Positions 1-5,922 are shown, numbered from the stretch's first letter. The stretch is 6,609 bases of DNA from Gammaproteobacteria bacterium (GCA_022822245.1 JAJECB010000466.1:1-6609); one strand, 5' to 3'. Numbers and translations: made by a program. Notes: a model not told the origin generated them from the letters alone.

Positions 1-838
1 CCTCATCAGCTCGAACGCGGGCCCCTCCCAGCTCGCCGGCAAGCTCTGCCACGAGAACTTCTTCTCGACCTCCTGGCAGAACGACCAGACGCCGATGGCG
101 ATGGGCGAGGTCCTCAATCGCAAGGGGGTGAAGAAGCTCTACATCATGGCCCCCAACTACGCGGCCGGGAAGAACATGGTGTCCGGGGTCGAGCGCACCT
201 TCGCGGGCGAGGTGGTCGGCAAGGACATGACGAAGTGGGGCAAGGACGCGCAGCTCGACTTCTCCGCCGAGCTCGCCAAGGCCCGCGCCTCGGAGGCGGA
301 CGGGATCTTCGTCTTCTACCCCGGACCCGCCGGACCCGCCTTCATCAAGCAGTACGAGCAGGCGGGCCTCGTGGACGTGCTCCCGCTCTACACCGTGTTC
401 ACGGTCGACTCCATCTCCCTGCCGCGCCTCCAGAAGGCGGGCCTCAAGGGGGTGCTCGGCTCGCAGATGACCATGTACTGGACCCCGGATCTCGACTTTC
501 CGCAGAACCGGAAGTTCGTGTCCGGGTACCGGGCGAAGTTCGAGCGCTACCCGACCCACTACGCGGCGCAGTCCTACGACGCGATCTTCCTCATCAAGAG
601 CGCGGTCGAGGCGGTGAACGGGAACCTCGACGACATGGACGGCATGCGGGCGGCGATGGCCGCCGCCGACTACCCCTCCGTCCGCGGCCCGTACACCTAC
701 GGCAACAACCACTTCCCGATCCAGAACTTCTACCTGCGCAAGGTCGTCGAGGACGAGGACGGGAACTGGACCACCCAGGTGGTGGAGACGGTGTACACCG
801 CGCATCAGGACAGCTACGCGAGCGAGTGCAAGATGTAG
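1..838 (+). CDS. Substrate-binding protein of a Liv/HAAT-type ABC importer (C-terminal part)
   Basis: Periplasmic binding protein of type I fold (Leu/Ile/Val-binding family, COG0683 type) that captures the ligand and passes it to the permeases encoded just downstream. The frame is open from the left edge: the first complete codon is at base 2 and 278 residues remain before TAG at 836-838. Relatives are usually about 380-400 residues, so signal peptide and roughly the first 110 residues lie outside. Visible family features are an early segment with Cys16 followed by FFSTSWQNDQ, a central VFYPGPAGPAFIKQYEQAG strand-helix unit, the AAQSYDAIFLIKSAVEA helix typical of this fold, and a C-terminal NHFPIQNFYLRKV block ending in SECKM. 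The NHFPIQ ending is one I associate with binding proteins of aromatic- or amide-type HAAT systems rather than classical LivK, but that is memory-based. The in-frame ATG at 95 is internal, because family homology clearly continues upstream. The ligand is unknown. Confidence 0.92.
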   Translation, partial: LISSNAGPSQLAGKLCHENFFSTSWQNDQTPMAMGEVLNRKGVKKLYIMAPNYAAGKNMVSGVERTFAGEVVGKDMTKWGKDAQLDFSAELAKARASEADGIFVFYPGPAGPAFIKQYEQAGLVDVLPLYTVFTVDSISLPRLQKAGLKGVLGSQMTMYWTPDLDFPQNRKFVSGYRAKFERYPTHYAAQSYDAIFLIKSAVEAVNGNLDDMDGMRAAMAAADYPSVRGPYTYGNNHFPIQNFYLRKVVEDEDGNWTTQVVETVYTAHQDSYASECKM

Positions 839-853
839 GGGCGCACGCGCCCC
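838..853 (+). terminator. Short GC hairpin at the stop codon of the binding-protein gene
   Basis: Inverted repeat starting in the last base of the stop codon: arm GGGGCG (838-843), tetraloop CACG, arm CGCCCC (848-853). No T-tract follows, so this is not a canonical intrinsic terminator. It is more plausibly a 3'-end stabiliser or partial terminator of the binding-protein message. It is the first of three hairpins in the gap. Confidence 0.4.
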
Positions 854-856
854 GAA

Positions 857-889
857 CCGGCGGGGAGCACGGCCCGGCTCCCCGGCCGG
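857..889 (+). terminator. Second gap hairpin, 12 bp with one bulge
   Basis: Left arm CCGG-CGGGGAGC (857-868) pairs with GCTCCCCG-G-CCGG (877-889), leaving one unpaired G (885) and an 8-nt loop (869-876). It is very GC-rich and lacks a T-tract. It probably acts with its neighbours to cut read-through from the abundant binding-protein message into the permease genes, or to protect the upstream 3' end from exonucleases. Confidence 0.45.
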
Positions 890-900
890 CGACCGCCGCC

Positions 901-931
901 GCCGGGCCGCCGGCACCGGCGGCGGCCCGGC
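901..931 (+). terminator. Third gap hairpin, perfect 12-bp stem
   Basis: Perfect inverted repeat: GCCGGGCCGCCG (901-912), 7-nt loop, CGGCGGCCCGGC (920-931). An alternative fold pairs 906-912 with 917-923 around a 4-nt loop. No T-run follows. It lies 76 nt before livH. The rest of the gap to 1007 has a pyrimidine-rich stretch (962-970) but no convincing promoter. Confidence 0.5.
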
Positions 932-1007
932 TCCGTCGCCGATCCCGGGATGGTTGCCGCGTCTCTCCTTGCCGGGCCGGTCCCTGCCCCCCTGAACCCC
1001 TGAGCCG

Positions 1008-1931
1008 ATGGACGTCACCCTGGTCCTCACCCAGTTCCTGAACGGGCTTCAGCTCGGGGTGCTGCTCTTTCTGCTCGCGGCGGGGCTCACCCTCGTGTTC
1101 GGGATCATGGACTGCGTGAACCTCGCGCACGGCTCGCTCTACATGGCGGGGGCGTTCGTGTGCGCCACGGTCACCCTCGCCTCGGACTCGTTCCTCCTCG
1201 GGGTCCTCGTCGCCCTCCCCGCCACCTTCGCGATCGGGGTGGTGGTGGAGGTCCTCGTCATCCGCCACCTCTATCAGCGCGACCACCTCGACCAGGTGCT
1301 CGCCACTTTCGGACTCATCCTCGTGTTCGACACGCTGGTGCACCTCATCTGGGGTCCGGAGGGCCTGAGCTTCCCGCTGCCGCAGATCCTGAACGGCCAG
1401 GTGACCCTTCCGGGCGGGGTCGTGTTCCCGGTCTACCGTCTCGTCATCATCGCGGGAGGACTCGCCGTCGCCCTCGCGATGTGGATCGTCATCGCGCGGA
1501 CCCGAACCGGCATGCTGGTCCGCGCGGGGGCCTCGAACCCCCGGCTCGTGAACGCCCTCGGCGTCAACATCCAGGCCCTGTTCACCATCGTCTTCGGAGC
1601 CGGGGCGGCGCTCGCGGGGCTCGCCGGCCTCCTCATCGCCCCGATTACGGAGGCGAGCATCGGGATGGGGAACGAGATCCTCATCGTCGCCTTCGTGGTC
1701 ATCATCATCGGCGGGATCGGCTCGGTGCGGGGGGCCTTCATCGCCGCCCTCATCGTGGGCCTCATCGACACCCTGGGGCGCTCGTTCCTCGACGGGGCGA
1801 TGAAGCTGGTGGTATCCAACCAGGCGGCCGAGACGGCCGCGCCGGCGGTGTCGGCCATGCTCATCTACATCCTCATGGCCGCGATCCTCTACTTCCGGCC
1901 GCAGGGGCTCTTCCCGCCCCGGGGCCGCTGA
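1008..1931 (+). CDS. livH: Liv/HAAT-type ABC transporter permease, LivH subunit
   Basis: Inner-membrane permease that with LivM forms the channel accepting ligand from the binding protein. Its 307 residues match the usual LivH length (about 300). Roughly eight hydrophobic segments are seen, near residues 10-33, 40-55, 61-85, 98-114, 143-164, 188-212, 224-256 and 278-297. Family signatures are NLAHGSLYMAGAF (38-50), the cytoplasmic ATPase-contacting loop RAGASNPRLVNALGVN (172-187), IIIGGIGSVRGAFIAALIVG (232-251), and the C-terminal FRPQGLFPPRGR typical of LivH. ATG at 1008 gives the expected N-terminus (QFLNGLQLGVLLFLLAAGLTLVFG aligns with the LivH start), but no clear Shine-Dalgarno precedes it, so initiation may be weak or leader-dependent. 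The stop overlaps the livM start (TGATG), indicating translational coupling. The substrate is not deducible. Confidence 0.95.
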   Translation: MDVTLVLTQFLNGLQLGVLLFLLAAGLTLVFGIMDCVNLAHGSLYMAGAFVCATVTLASDSFLLGVLVALPATFAIGVVVEVLVIRHLYQRDHLDQVLATFGLILVFDTLVHLIWGPEGLSFPLPQILNGQVTLPGGVVFPVYRLVIIAGGLAVALAMWIVIARTRTGMLVRAGASNPRLVNALGVNIQALFTIVFGAGAALAGLAGLLIAPITEASIGMGNEILIVAFVVIIIGGIGSVRGAFIAALIVGLIDTLGRSFLDGAMKLVVSNQAAETAAPAVSAMLIYILMAAILYFRPQGLFPPRGR

Positions 1932-2986
1932 TGGACCGGCGGGTTTCCGATTCCGCACGCGCGCGGCTCCGCGAGGCGAGCCGCGACCCGCGCACCCTCG
2001 CCGGCGCCGTCGTCTTCGCGCTCCTTGCCGCCGCCCCGCCGTTCATCGCCTGGATCGACGAGCCGTTCTACCTCGATCTCGCAACCCGGGTCCTCGTCCT
2101 CGCCATCGCCGCCGCGAGCCTCAACCTCATCCTCGGCTACGGCGGCATGATCAGCTTCGGCCACTCCGCCTACCTCGGAATCGGCGCCTACGCGGTCGGG
2201 ATCCCCGCCTACTACGGGGAGTACTCGGCCTGGTTCCAGCTTCCCCTCGCCCTCGGGGCGAGCGCCCTCTTCGCCTTCGTGACGGGCTTGGTAAGCCTTC
2301 GCACGCGCGGGGTGTACTTCATCATGATCACCCTCGCCTTCGCCCAGATGGTCTTCTTCGCATTCGTGAGCATCGAGGAGTACGGAGGCGACGACGGGCT
2401 GGTCATCGAGCTTCGGAGCGAGGTCGGCGGGGGCGTCGACCTCGAGAGCAACGTGCAGCTCTACTACGCCGCGTTCGCGGTCCTCGTCCTCGTGACGTAT
2501 CTCGTGCGCCGGATCGTTCGCTCGCGCTTCGGTCTCGTCATCCGGGGCTCGCGCGACAACGACGCCCGCATGCAGGCCCTCGGCTTCAACACCTTCCGCT
2601 ATCGCCTGGCCTGCTACGTCCTTGCGGGAATGATCGCGGGCCTCGCGGGCTGGCTCCTCGGCAACTTCACGAGCTTCATCAGCCCGGAGATGATGGACTG
2701 GACCCGCTCCGGGGAGCTCATCTTCATGGTCGTGCTCGGGGGGGCGGGAAGCGCCCTCGGGCCGCTCTTCGGCGCCGCCGCGTTCATCCTCCTCGAGGAG
2801 TTCCTCTCCGGATTCAGCATCTACTGGCCGCTCGCGTTCGGCCTCATCCTCATCCTCGTCGTCCTGTTCTATCGGGGAGGACTCGACGGACTGCTCGAGC
2901 GGGGCGCGAGGACCACGAGATCCACCGGCTCGTCGAACCCCTCGAGCCGGGAGTCCGAGCGATGCTCGACCGACTCCGCCTCGTAG
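1931..2986 (+). CDS. livM: Liv/HAAT-type ABC transporter permease, LivM subunit
   Basis: Second channel subunit, 351 residues. After a charged cytoplasmic N-terminus (1-20) it shows about eight to nine hydrophobic segments. LivM signatures are LNLILGYGGMISFGHSAYLG (64-83), RGVYFIMITLAFAQM (126-140), the ATPase-contacting loop IRGSRDNDARMQALGFNTFR (204-223), and VVLGGAGSALGPLFGAA (267-283). The start ATG overlaps the livH TGA by one base. The same frame is open back to 1160, but only as a shadow of livH. Family similarity seems to end near residue 322 (FYRGGLDGLL). The remaining ~26 residues are Ser/Arg-rich (GSSNPSSRESER) and are read from the antisense of the convergent cyclase gene, which overlaps residues 313-351. 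The tail looks like read-on to the first available stop rather than a functional domain. Confidence 0.94.
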   Translation: MDRRVSDSARARLREASRDPRTLAGAVVFALLAAAPPFIAWIDEPFYLDLATRVLVLAIAAASLNLILGYGGMISFGHSAYLGIGAYAVGIPAYYGEYSAWFQLPLALGASALFAFVTGLVSLRTRGVYFIMITLAFAQMVFFAFVSIEEYGGDDGLVIELRSEVGGGVDLESNVQLYYAAFAVLVLVTYLVRRIVRSRFGLVIRGSRDNDARMQALGFNTFRYRLACYVLAGMIAGLAGWLLGNFTSFISPEMMDWTRSGELIFMVVLGGAGSALGPLFGAAAFILLEEFLSGFSIYWPLAFGLILILVVLFYRGGLDGLLERGARTTRSTGSSNPSSRESERCSTDSAS

Positions 2987-4257
2987 CCCTGCCCGACGGC
3001 GGCCTCGAAGGTGCCGCGGTCCGTGAGCGCGTCGACCCCTTCCGCACGGTTCGCCTTCTCGAGCTTCGCGGCCTGGTTGACCGGGTCGCCGATGACGGTG
3101 TACTCGAGCCGGTCGACGTCGCCCACCGCGCCGAACACGATGGGGCCGAAGGCGGCGGCCGCGTTCACGCGGTGCGCCGGCCGGCCCTCGGCGGCGCAGT
3201 ACCGATTCCACGCCGCGGCCGCTTCCATCACCGAGTCCACCGCCCGCAACGCGTCCGCGGCCGCCGTCTCCGAGGGCCGGACCGCGCCGAACGTCGCCAT
3301 GATCCCGTCGCCCATGAACTTGTCGATAGTCCCCCCGTGCCCCAGGAGGGACGGGACGAGCGCCTGCTGATACTCGGTCAGCATCACGATCACCTCGCCC
3401 GGCGAAACGGTGTGCGAGAAGCGGGTGAAGCCGCGGATGTCGCAGAACACGATGGCCGCGTCGCGCGCCTCGCCGCTGCCCGCCTCGATCATCTGCTCGG
3501 AGGCGGTGATCTGCCGGGCGACCTCGGGCGAGAAGAAGCGCGCGAGGTCCCGCGCCGCCGCGCCCTCGGCGGCGGAACGCACGACGAGGCGCCGCGCCTG
3601 GTTCATCGCGAACGCGAGCACCACCGTCACCACCAGGATGGCGATGATCTTGTCCGCCTCGGCCCCGATGAGGACCGAGTTGGAGGTCATGTACTCGACG
3701 TAGTCGCGGGTAATCATCTCCCGGCCGCCGGAGGCGTAGACCGCGTAGGCGGCAAGCGCCGCCCAGCCGGCGGCGGCGGTGAGCCCCGACACGACCACGT
3801 AGCGGGCGCGGAAGGTCAGCACCCGGAGCCCGATGAAGATGAACACGTAGATCATGGTCGGGGCCTTGAGATAGAACGACGGCGGCTGCCCGTACTCGAG
3901 ATGGAAGGACCAGATGAGGGCGAGGAGGAGCGCCATGTCGAGGACGATGGAGAGGTAGAGGACCCACGGCACGAGGCGTTCGCGCCACGAGAGATACAGG
4001 CGAACGAGGGTGAAGAGCGCGTACCCGCCGAGGACGATCGGAACCGGGTCGACGGCGTCCGGAACGCGGACCGCGGCCGGCTGGTCGGGCTGGATGGCGG
4101 CGAGGAACATGAAGAACGCGACCACGCCGAGCTGGAGCAGGCTGATGAGCCGTTGGCTCTCGACCTCCTGGCGCCGGATCGCTTCGCGCACCCGCTCCGG
4201 CAGCTCCTGCTCCGCTTCGCGATCGCTTCGCAGGCGTCGGACCCAGGTTCCGATCAT
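2869..4257 (-). CDS. Membrane-bound class III adenylate/guanylate cyclase
   Basis: Makes a cyclic nucleotide (cAMP most likely) from NTP at the inner face of the membrane. The protein has 462 residues: a charged cytoplasmic N-terminus (1-37); six hydrophobic helices near 38-56, 72-90, 95-117, 131-148, 152-174 and 204-222; a short linker (FFSPEVARQI, 241-250) of the type that couples membrane input to catalysis; and a cyclase domain from about 265 to 450. Metal-binding Asp273 (FCDIRGFT) and Asp317 (KFMGDGIMATFG) are present, as is adenine-contacting Lys313. The second specificity position is Thr387 (EYTVIGD), as in class IIIb enzymes. Asn394 is kept, but the usual transition-state Arg is Lys398 (VNQAAKLE). 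The start is fixed by a strong GGGAGG seven bases upstream. The tail (APRSSSPSSPPR) lies antisense to livM. The gene sits between livM and livG, reversed. The six-helix part may be a sensor; its signal is unknown. Confidence 0.93.
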   Translation of the reverse strand: MIGTWVRRLRSDREAEQELPERVREAIRRQEVESQRLISLLQLGVVAFFMFLAAIQPDQPAAVRVPDAVDPVPIVLGGYALFTLVRLYLSWRERLVPWVLYLSIVLDMALLLALIWSFHLEYGQPPSFYLKAPTMIYVFIFIGLRVLTFRARYVVVSGLTAAAGWAALAAYAVYASGGREMITRDYVEYMTSNSVLIGAEADKIIAILVVTVVLAFAMNQARRLVVRSAAEGAAARDLARFFSPEVARQITASEQMIEAGSGEARDAAIVFCDIRGFTRFSHTVSPGEVIVMLTEYQQALVPSLLGHGGTIDKFMGDGIMATFGAVRPSETAAADALRAVDSVMEAAAAWNRYCAAEGRPAHRVNAAAAFGPIVFGAVGDVDRLEYTVIGDPVNQAAKLEKANRAEGVDALTDRGTFEAAVGQGYEAESVEHRSDSRLEGFDEPVDLVVLAPRSSSPSSPPR

Positions 4258-4264
4258 CGTTCGG

Positions 4265-4270
4265 CCTCCC
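4265..4270 (-). promoter_or_regulatory. Ribosome binding site of the cyclase gene
   Basis: On the minus strand this reads GGGAGG, 7 nt before the ATG at 4257-4255. It is among the best Shine-Dalgarno matches in the window, and it confirms both the start and that the minus-strand frame is the real gene here. It lies inside the 44-bp gap shared with livG. Confidence 0.7.
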
Positions 4271-4301
4271 GCGCCGGCCCGCGCCGCACGGGAACCGGGG
4301 G

Positions 4302-5111
4302 ATGACCGCGCCGCTCCTCAGCGTGCGGGGCCTCACCCGGCACTTCGGCGGGGTGACCGCGTCGGACGGTATCGATCTCGACGTGTTCGAGCATGAGGCT
4401 CACGCCATCATCGGCCCCAACGGGGCGGGGAAGACGACCTTCATCGCCCAGGTCGCGGGCTCCACCCTCCCCGACGCGGGGACCATCGAGCTCGACGGCC
4501 GGTCCATCACCCACCTCCCCGCCCACCGCCGCGCCCGGCTCGGGCTTGCCCGATCGTTTCAGATCACGAGCATCTTCGCCACGCTCACCGTCATCGAGAA
4601 CGCGGTGCTCGCGGTCCAGGCGGCGACCGGCCATGCCTATCGGCTGTGGGGCGAAGCCCTCGGGGACGACGGCCTGCGGGGAGCCGCCCTCGACCAGCTC
4701 GCGCGCGTGGGCCTCGTGGAGCGGGCCGAAGACGCCGCCGGAGACCTCTCTCACGGCGAGCACCGCCAGCTCGAGATCGCGATGGCCCTCGCGACCCGGC
4801 CCCGCCTGCTGCTCCTCGACGAACCGATGGCGGGCATGGGGCCGGAGGAATCCGCCCGGATGGTGTCGACCCTGCGGAACCTGCGGCGCGAGCGGACCCT
4901 GCTGCTCGTCGAGCACGACATGGACGCGGTGTTCGCGATCGCCGACCGGATCACGGTCCTCGTCAGCGGACGGGTGGTCGCTTCCGGCCGGCCGGAAGCG
5001 ATCCGGGCCGACCCCGAGGTGCGCCGCGCATACCTCGGCGAGGACTTTCCCGACGCCGGAGGCGGGGAGGGGACGGGGAAGGTGGACGCGTTGAGCGGAT
5101 CCGATGGCTGA
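4302..5111 (+). CDS. livG: Liv/HAAT-type ABC transporter ATPase, LivG subunit
   Basis: First of the two cytoplasmic ATPases powering the importer; 269 residues, slightly longer than the usual ~255. All ABC motifs are intact: Walker A GPNGAGKT (38-45), Q-loop Gln87 in RSFQIT, signature LSHGEHRQLEIA (149-160, a common LivG-type variant of LSGGQ), Walker B LLLLDEP (169-175) followed by MAGMGPEE, and switch His205 in LLVEHDM. The VVASGRPEAI segment near 225-234 is typical, and coincides with a perfect 24-bp palindrome in the DNA. The C-terminal ~18 residues (DAGGGEGTGKVDALSGSDG) are low-complexity and probably unstructured. ATG at 4302 has a modest GGGAA 7 nt upstream. The gene starts only 44 bp from the divergent cyclase start, and overlaps livF by 8 bp. 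It is separated from livM by the antisense cyclase gene, so its promoter is unclear. Confidence 0.95.
   Translation: MTAPLLSVRGLTRHFGGVTASDGIDLDVFEHEAHAIIGPNGAGKTTFIAQVAGSTLPDAGTIELDGRSITHLPAHRRARLGLARSFQITSIFATLTVIENAVLAVQAATGHAYRLWGEALGDDGLRGAALDQLARVGLVERAEDAAGDLSHGEHRQLEIAMALATRPRLLLLDEPMAGMGPEESARMVSTLRNLRRERTLLLVEHDMDAVFAIADRITVLVSGRVVASGRPEAIRADPEVRRAYLGEDFPDAGGGEGTGKVDALSGSDG
4978..5001. repeat. Perfect 24-bp palindrome inside livG
   Basis: The half-site TCGCTTCCGGCC (4978-4989) is followed at once by its exact reverse complement (4990-5001), with no spacer. In RNA a wobble pair (4977-5002) and a G-C pair (4976-5003) could extend it, though the central bases must open as a loop. It encodes the conserved VASGRPEA stretch of LivG, about 100 bp before the livF start. 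It could be an operator-like site, an mRNA hairpin tuning livG/livF levels, or chance in GC-rich coding DNA. Confidence 0.7.
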
Positions 5112-5844
5112 CCCCCTGCTCGAGGTGCGGGGACTTACCGCCGCCTACGGGCGGAGCCAGGTGCTCTTCGGGGTCGACCTCGAGGTGGGGGCCGGCGAGA
5201 TGACCTCCCTGCTCGGCCGCAACGGAATGGGCAAGACCACGACCGTGTACTCGATCATGGGCCTCGTTCCGCCGCTCGACGGCTCGGTCCGCATGGCCGG
5301 ACGGGAGCTCTCCGGGCAACCGCCGTGGCGAATCGGGCAGGCCGGGCTCGGGCTCGTGCCGGAAGCGCGCCAGGTCTTCCCCAACCTCAGCACCCACGAG
5401 AACCTGGTCGCAACCGCGCGCGCCACCCGCGATGGCGGAGGCACCGGCAGCCGCGGCGGCGACGCGGGCGGGTGGACGACGGAGCGCGTCTACAAGCTGT
5501 TTCCCGCCCTCGCGGAGCGCCGCGGCACCCCGGGTTCGCTCCTCTCCGGCGGCGAGCAGCAGATGCTGTCCATCGGGCGCGCCCTCATGACCAACCCGGT
5601 GCTGCTCATCCTCGACGAGGCGACCGAGGGGCTGGCGCCCCTCGTCCGGCGGGAGATCTGGTCCTGCCTCGCCCGGCTCAAGGCCGCCGGGCAATCGATC
5701 CTCATCATCGACAAGAACATAGATGACCTCACCCGCATCGCGGACCGCCACTTCATCATCGAGAAGGGCCGCATCGTATGGAGCGGCACGAGCGGAAAGC
5801 TGCGGGCGAGCCCGGACGCGATCGCGCGTCACATCGGGATATGA
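5104..5844 (+). CDS. livF: Liv/HAAT-type ABC transporter ATPase, LivF subunit
   Basis: Second ATPase of the importer, 246 residues against the usual ~235. Motifs: Walker A GRNGMGKT (38-45), Q-loop Gln90 in PEARQVFPNLS (the RQVFPNLS pattern is a LivF hallmark), signature LLSGGEQQMLSIGRAL (146-161), and Walker B LLILDEATEGLAP (167-179). The switch position that is His in LivG and Gln in classical LivF is Lys204 (IIDKN). I recall a DKN subgroup among LivF homologues, so this is a subfamily trait rather than damage. A Gly-rich insertion at about 109-123 (DGGGTGSRGGDAGG) accounts for the extra length and sits in the helical domain, ahead of KLFPAL. The start overlaps the end of livG by 8 bp in another frame, implying coupled translation; no strong Shine-Dalgarno is seen. 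It is the last gene of the transporter operon. Confidence 0.95.
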   Translation: MADPLLEVRGLTAAYGRSQVLFGVDLEVGAGEMTSLLGRNGMGKTTTVYSIMGLVPPLDGSVRMAGRELSGQPPWRIGQAGLGLVPEARQVFPNLSTHENLVATARATRDGGGTGSRGGDAGGWTTERVYKLFPALAERRGTPGSLLSGGEQQMLSIGRALMTNPVLLILDEATEGLAPLVRREIWSCLARLKAAGQSILIIDKNIDDLTRIADRHFIIEKGRIVWSGTSGKLRASPDAIARHIGI

Positions 5845-5845
5845 A

Positions 5846-5858
5846 CGGCCCGCGGCCG
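5846..5858 (+). terminator. Weak hairpin after livF
   Basis: A CGGCC / GGCCG stem (5846-5850, 5854-5858) with a 3-nt loop lies directly after the livF stop and has no T-tract. It may help end the transporter transcript, but it is short, and such repeats are common at this base composition. Confidence 0.2.
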
Positions 5859-5872
5859 GATCGTCCCTCCGA

Positions 5873-5900
5873 CTTGAATGGGCGCGGGCCCGCCCCACAA
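5873..5900 (+). promoter_or_regulatory. Sigma-32-like heat-shock promoter of the protease gene
   Basis: CTTGAAT (5873-5879), a 13-nt spacer, then CCCCACAA (5893-5900). This is close to the heat-shock sigma-32 consensus CTTGAAA-N(11-16)-CCCCATNT, and the C-run before the -10 is characteristic. Read as sigma-70 it would be TTGAAT-N16-CACAAT, a weaker but possible match. The predicted start near 5907 leaves a leader of about 30 nt holding the ribosome site. The spacer contains a 10-bp palindrome (5884-5893). Confidence 0.55.
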
Positions 5901-5922
5901 TGGGAAGCAGACACCCCGCGCC

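Noticed and set aside
322..339. Two tandem 9-bp copies (CGGACCCGC) in the binding-protein gene
   Set aside because: They encode GPA-GPA within a segment where the family already has a Gly/Pro-rich turn; no length change relative to relatives is apparent, so this is probably coincidence.
1824..1840. 7-bp inverted repeat with a 3-nt loop in livH (GCGGCCG/CGGCCGC)
   Set aside because: Short and composed only of G/C; expected by chance at this composition.
594..1958. Minus-strand open frame of 454 codons opposite livH
   Set aside because: Highly charged, repetitive translation typical of antisense GC-rich coding DNA; livH on the plus strand is certain.
2962..4305. Plus-strand open frame of 447 codons opposite the cyclase gene
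   Set aside because: His/Arg/Glu-rich translation with no motifs; the minus strand there encodes all cyclase catalytic motifs and has a proper ribosome site.
1889..4336. Minus-strand open frame of 815 codons spanning livM and the cyclase region
   Set aside because: Arg/Gly/Pro-rich, low-complexity translation with no family motif; it is a frame-shifted shadow of the cyclase joined to the antisense of livM.
4746..4770. LivG signature LSHGE taken as a degenerate, inactive ABC motif
   Set aside because: LivG homologues vary at the third position of the signature (for example LSYGQ in E. coli), and Walker A, Walker B, Q-loop and switch His are all intact.
5874..5901. Sigma-E-type promoter for the protease gene
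   Set aside because: No GAACTT / TCTGA pair is present upstream of the start; the sigma-32-like reading fits better.
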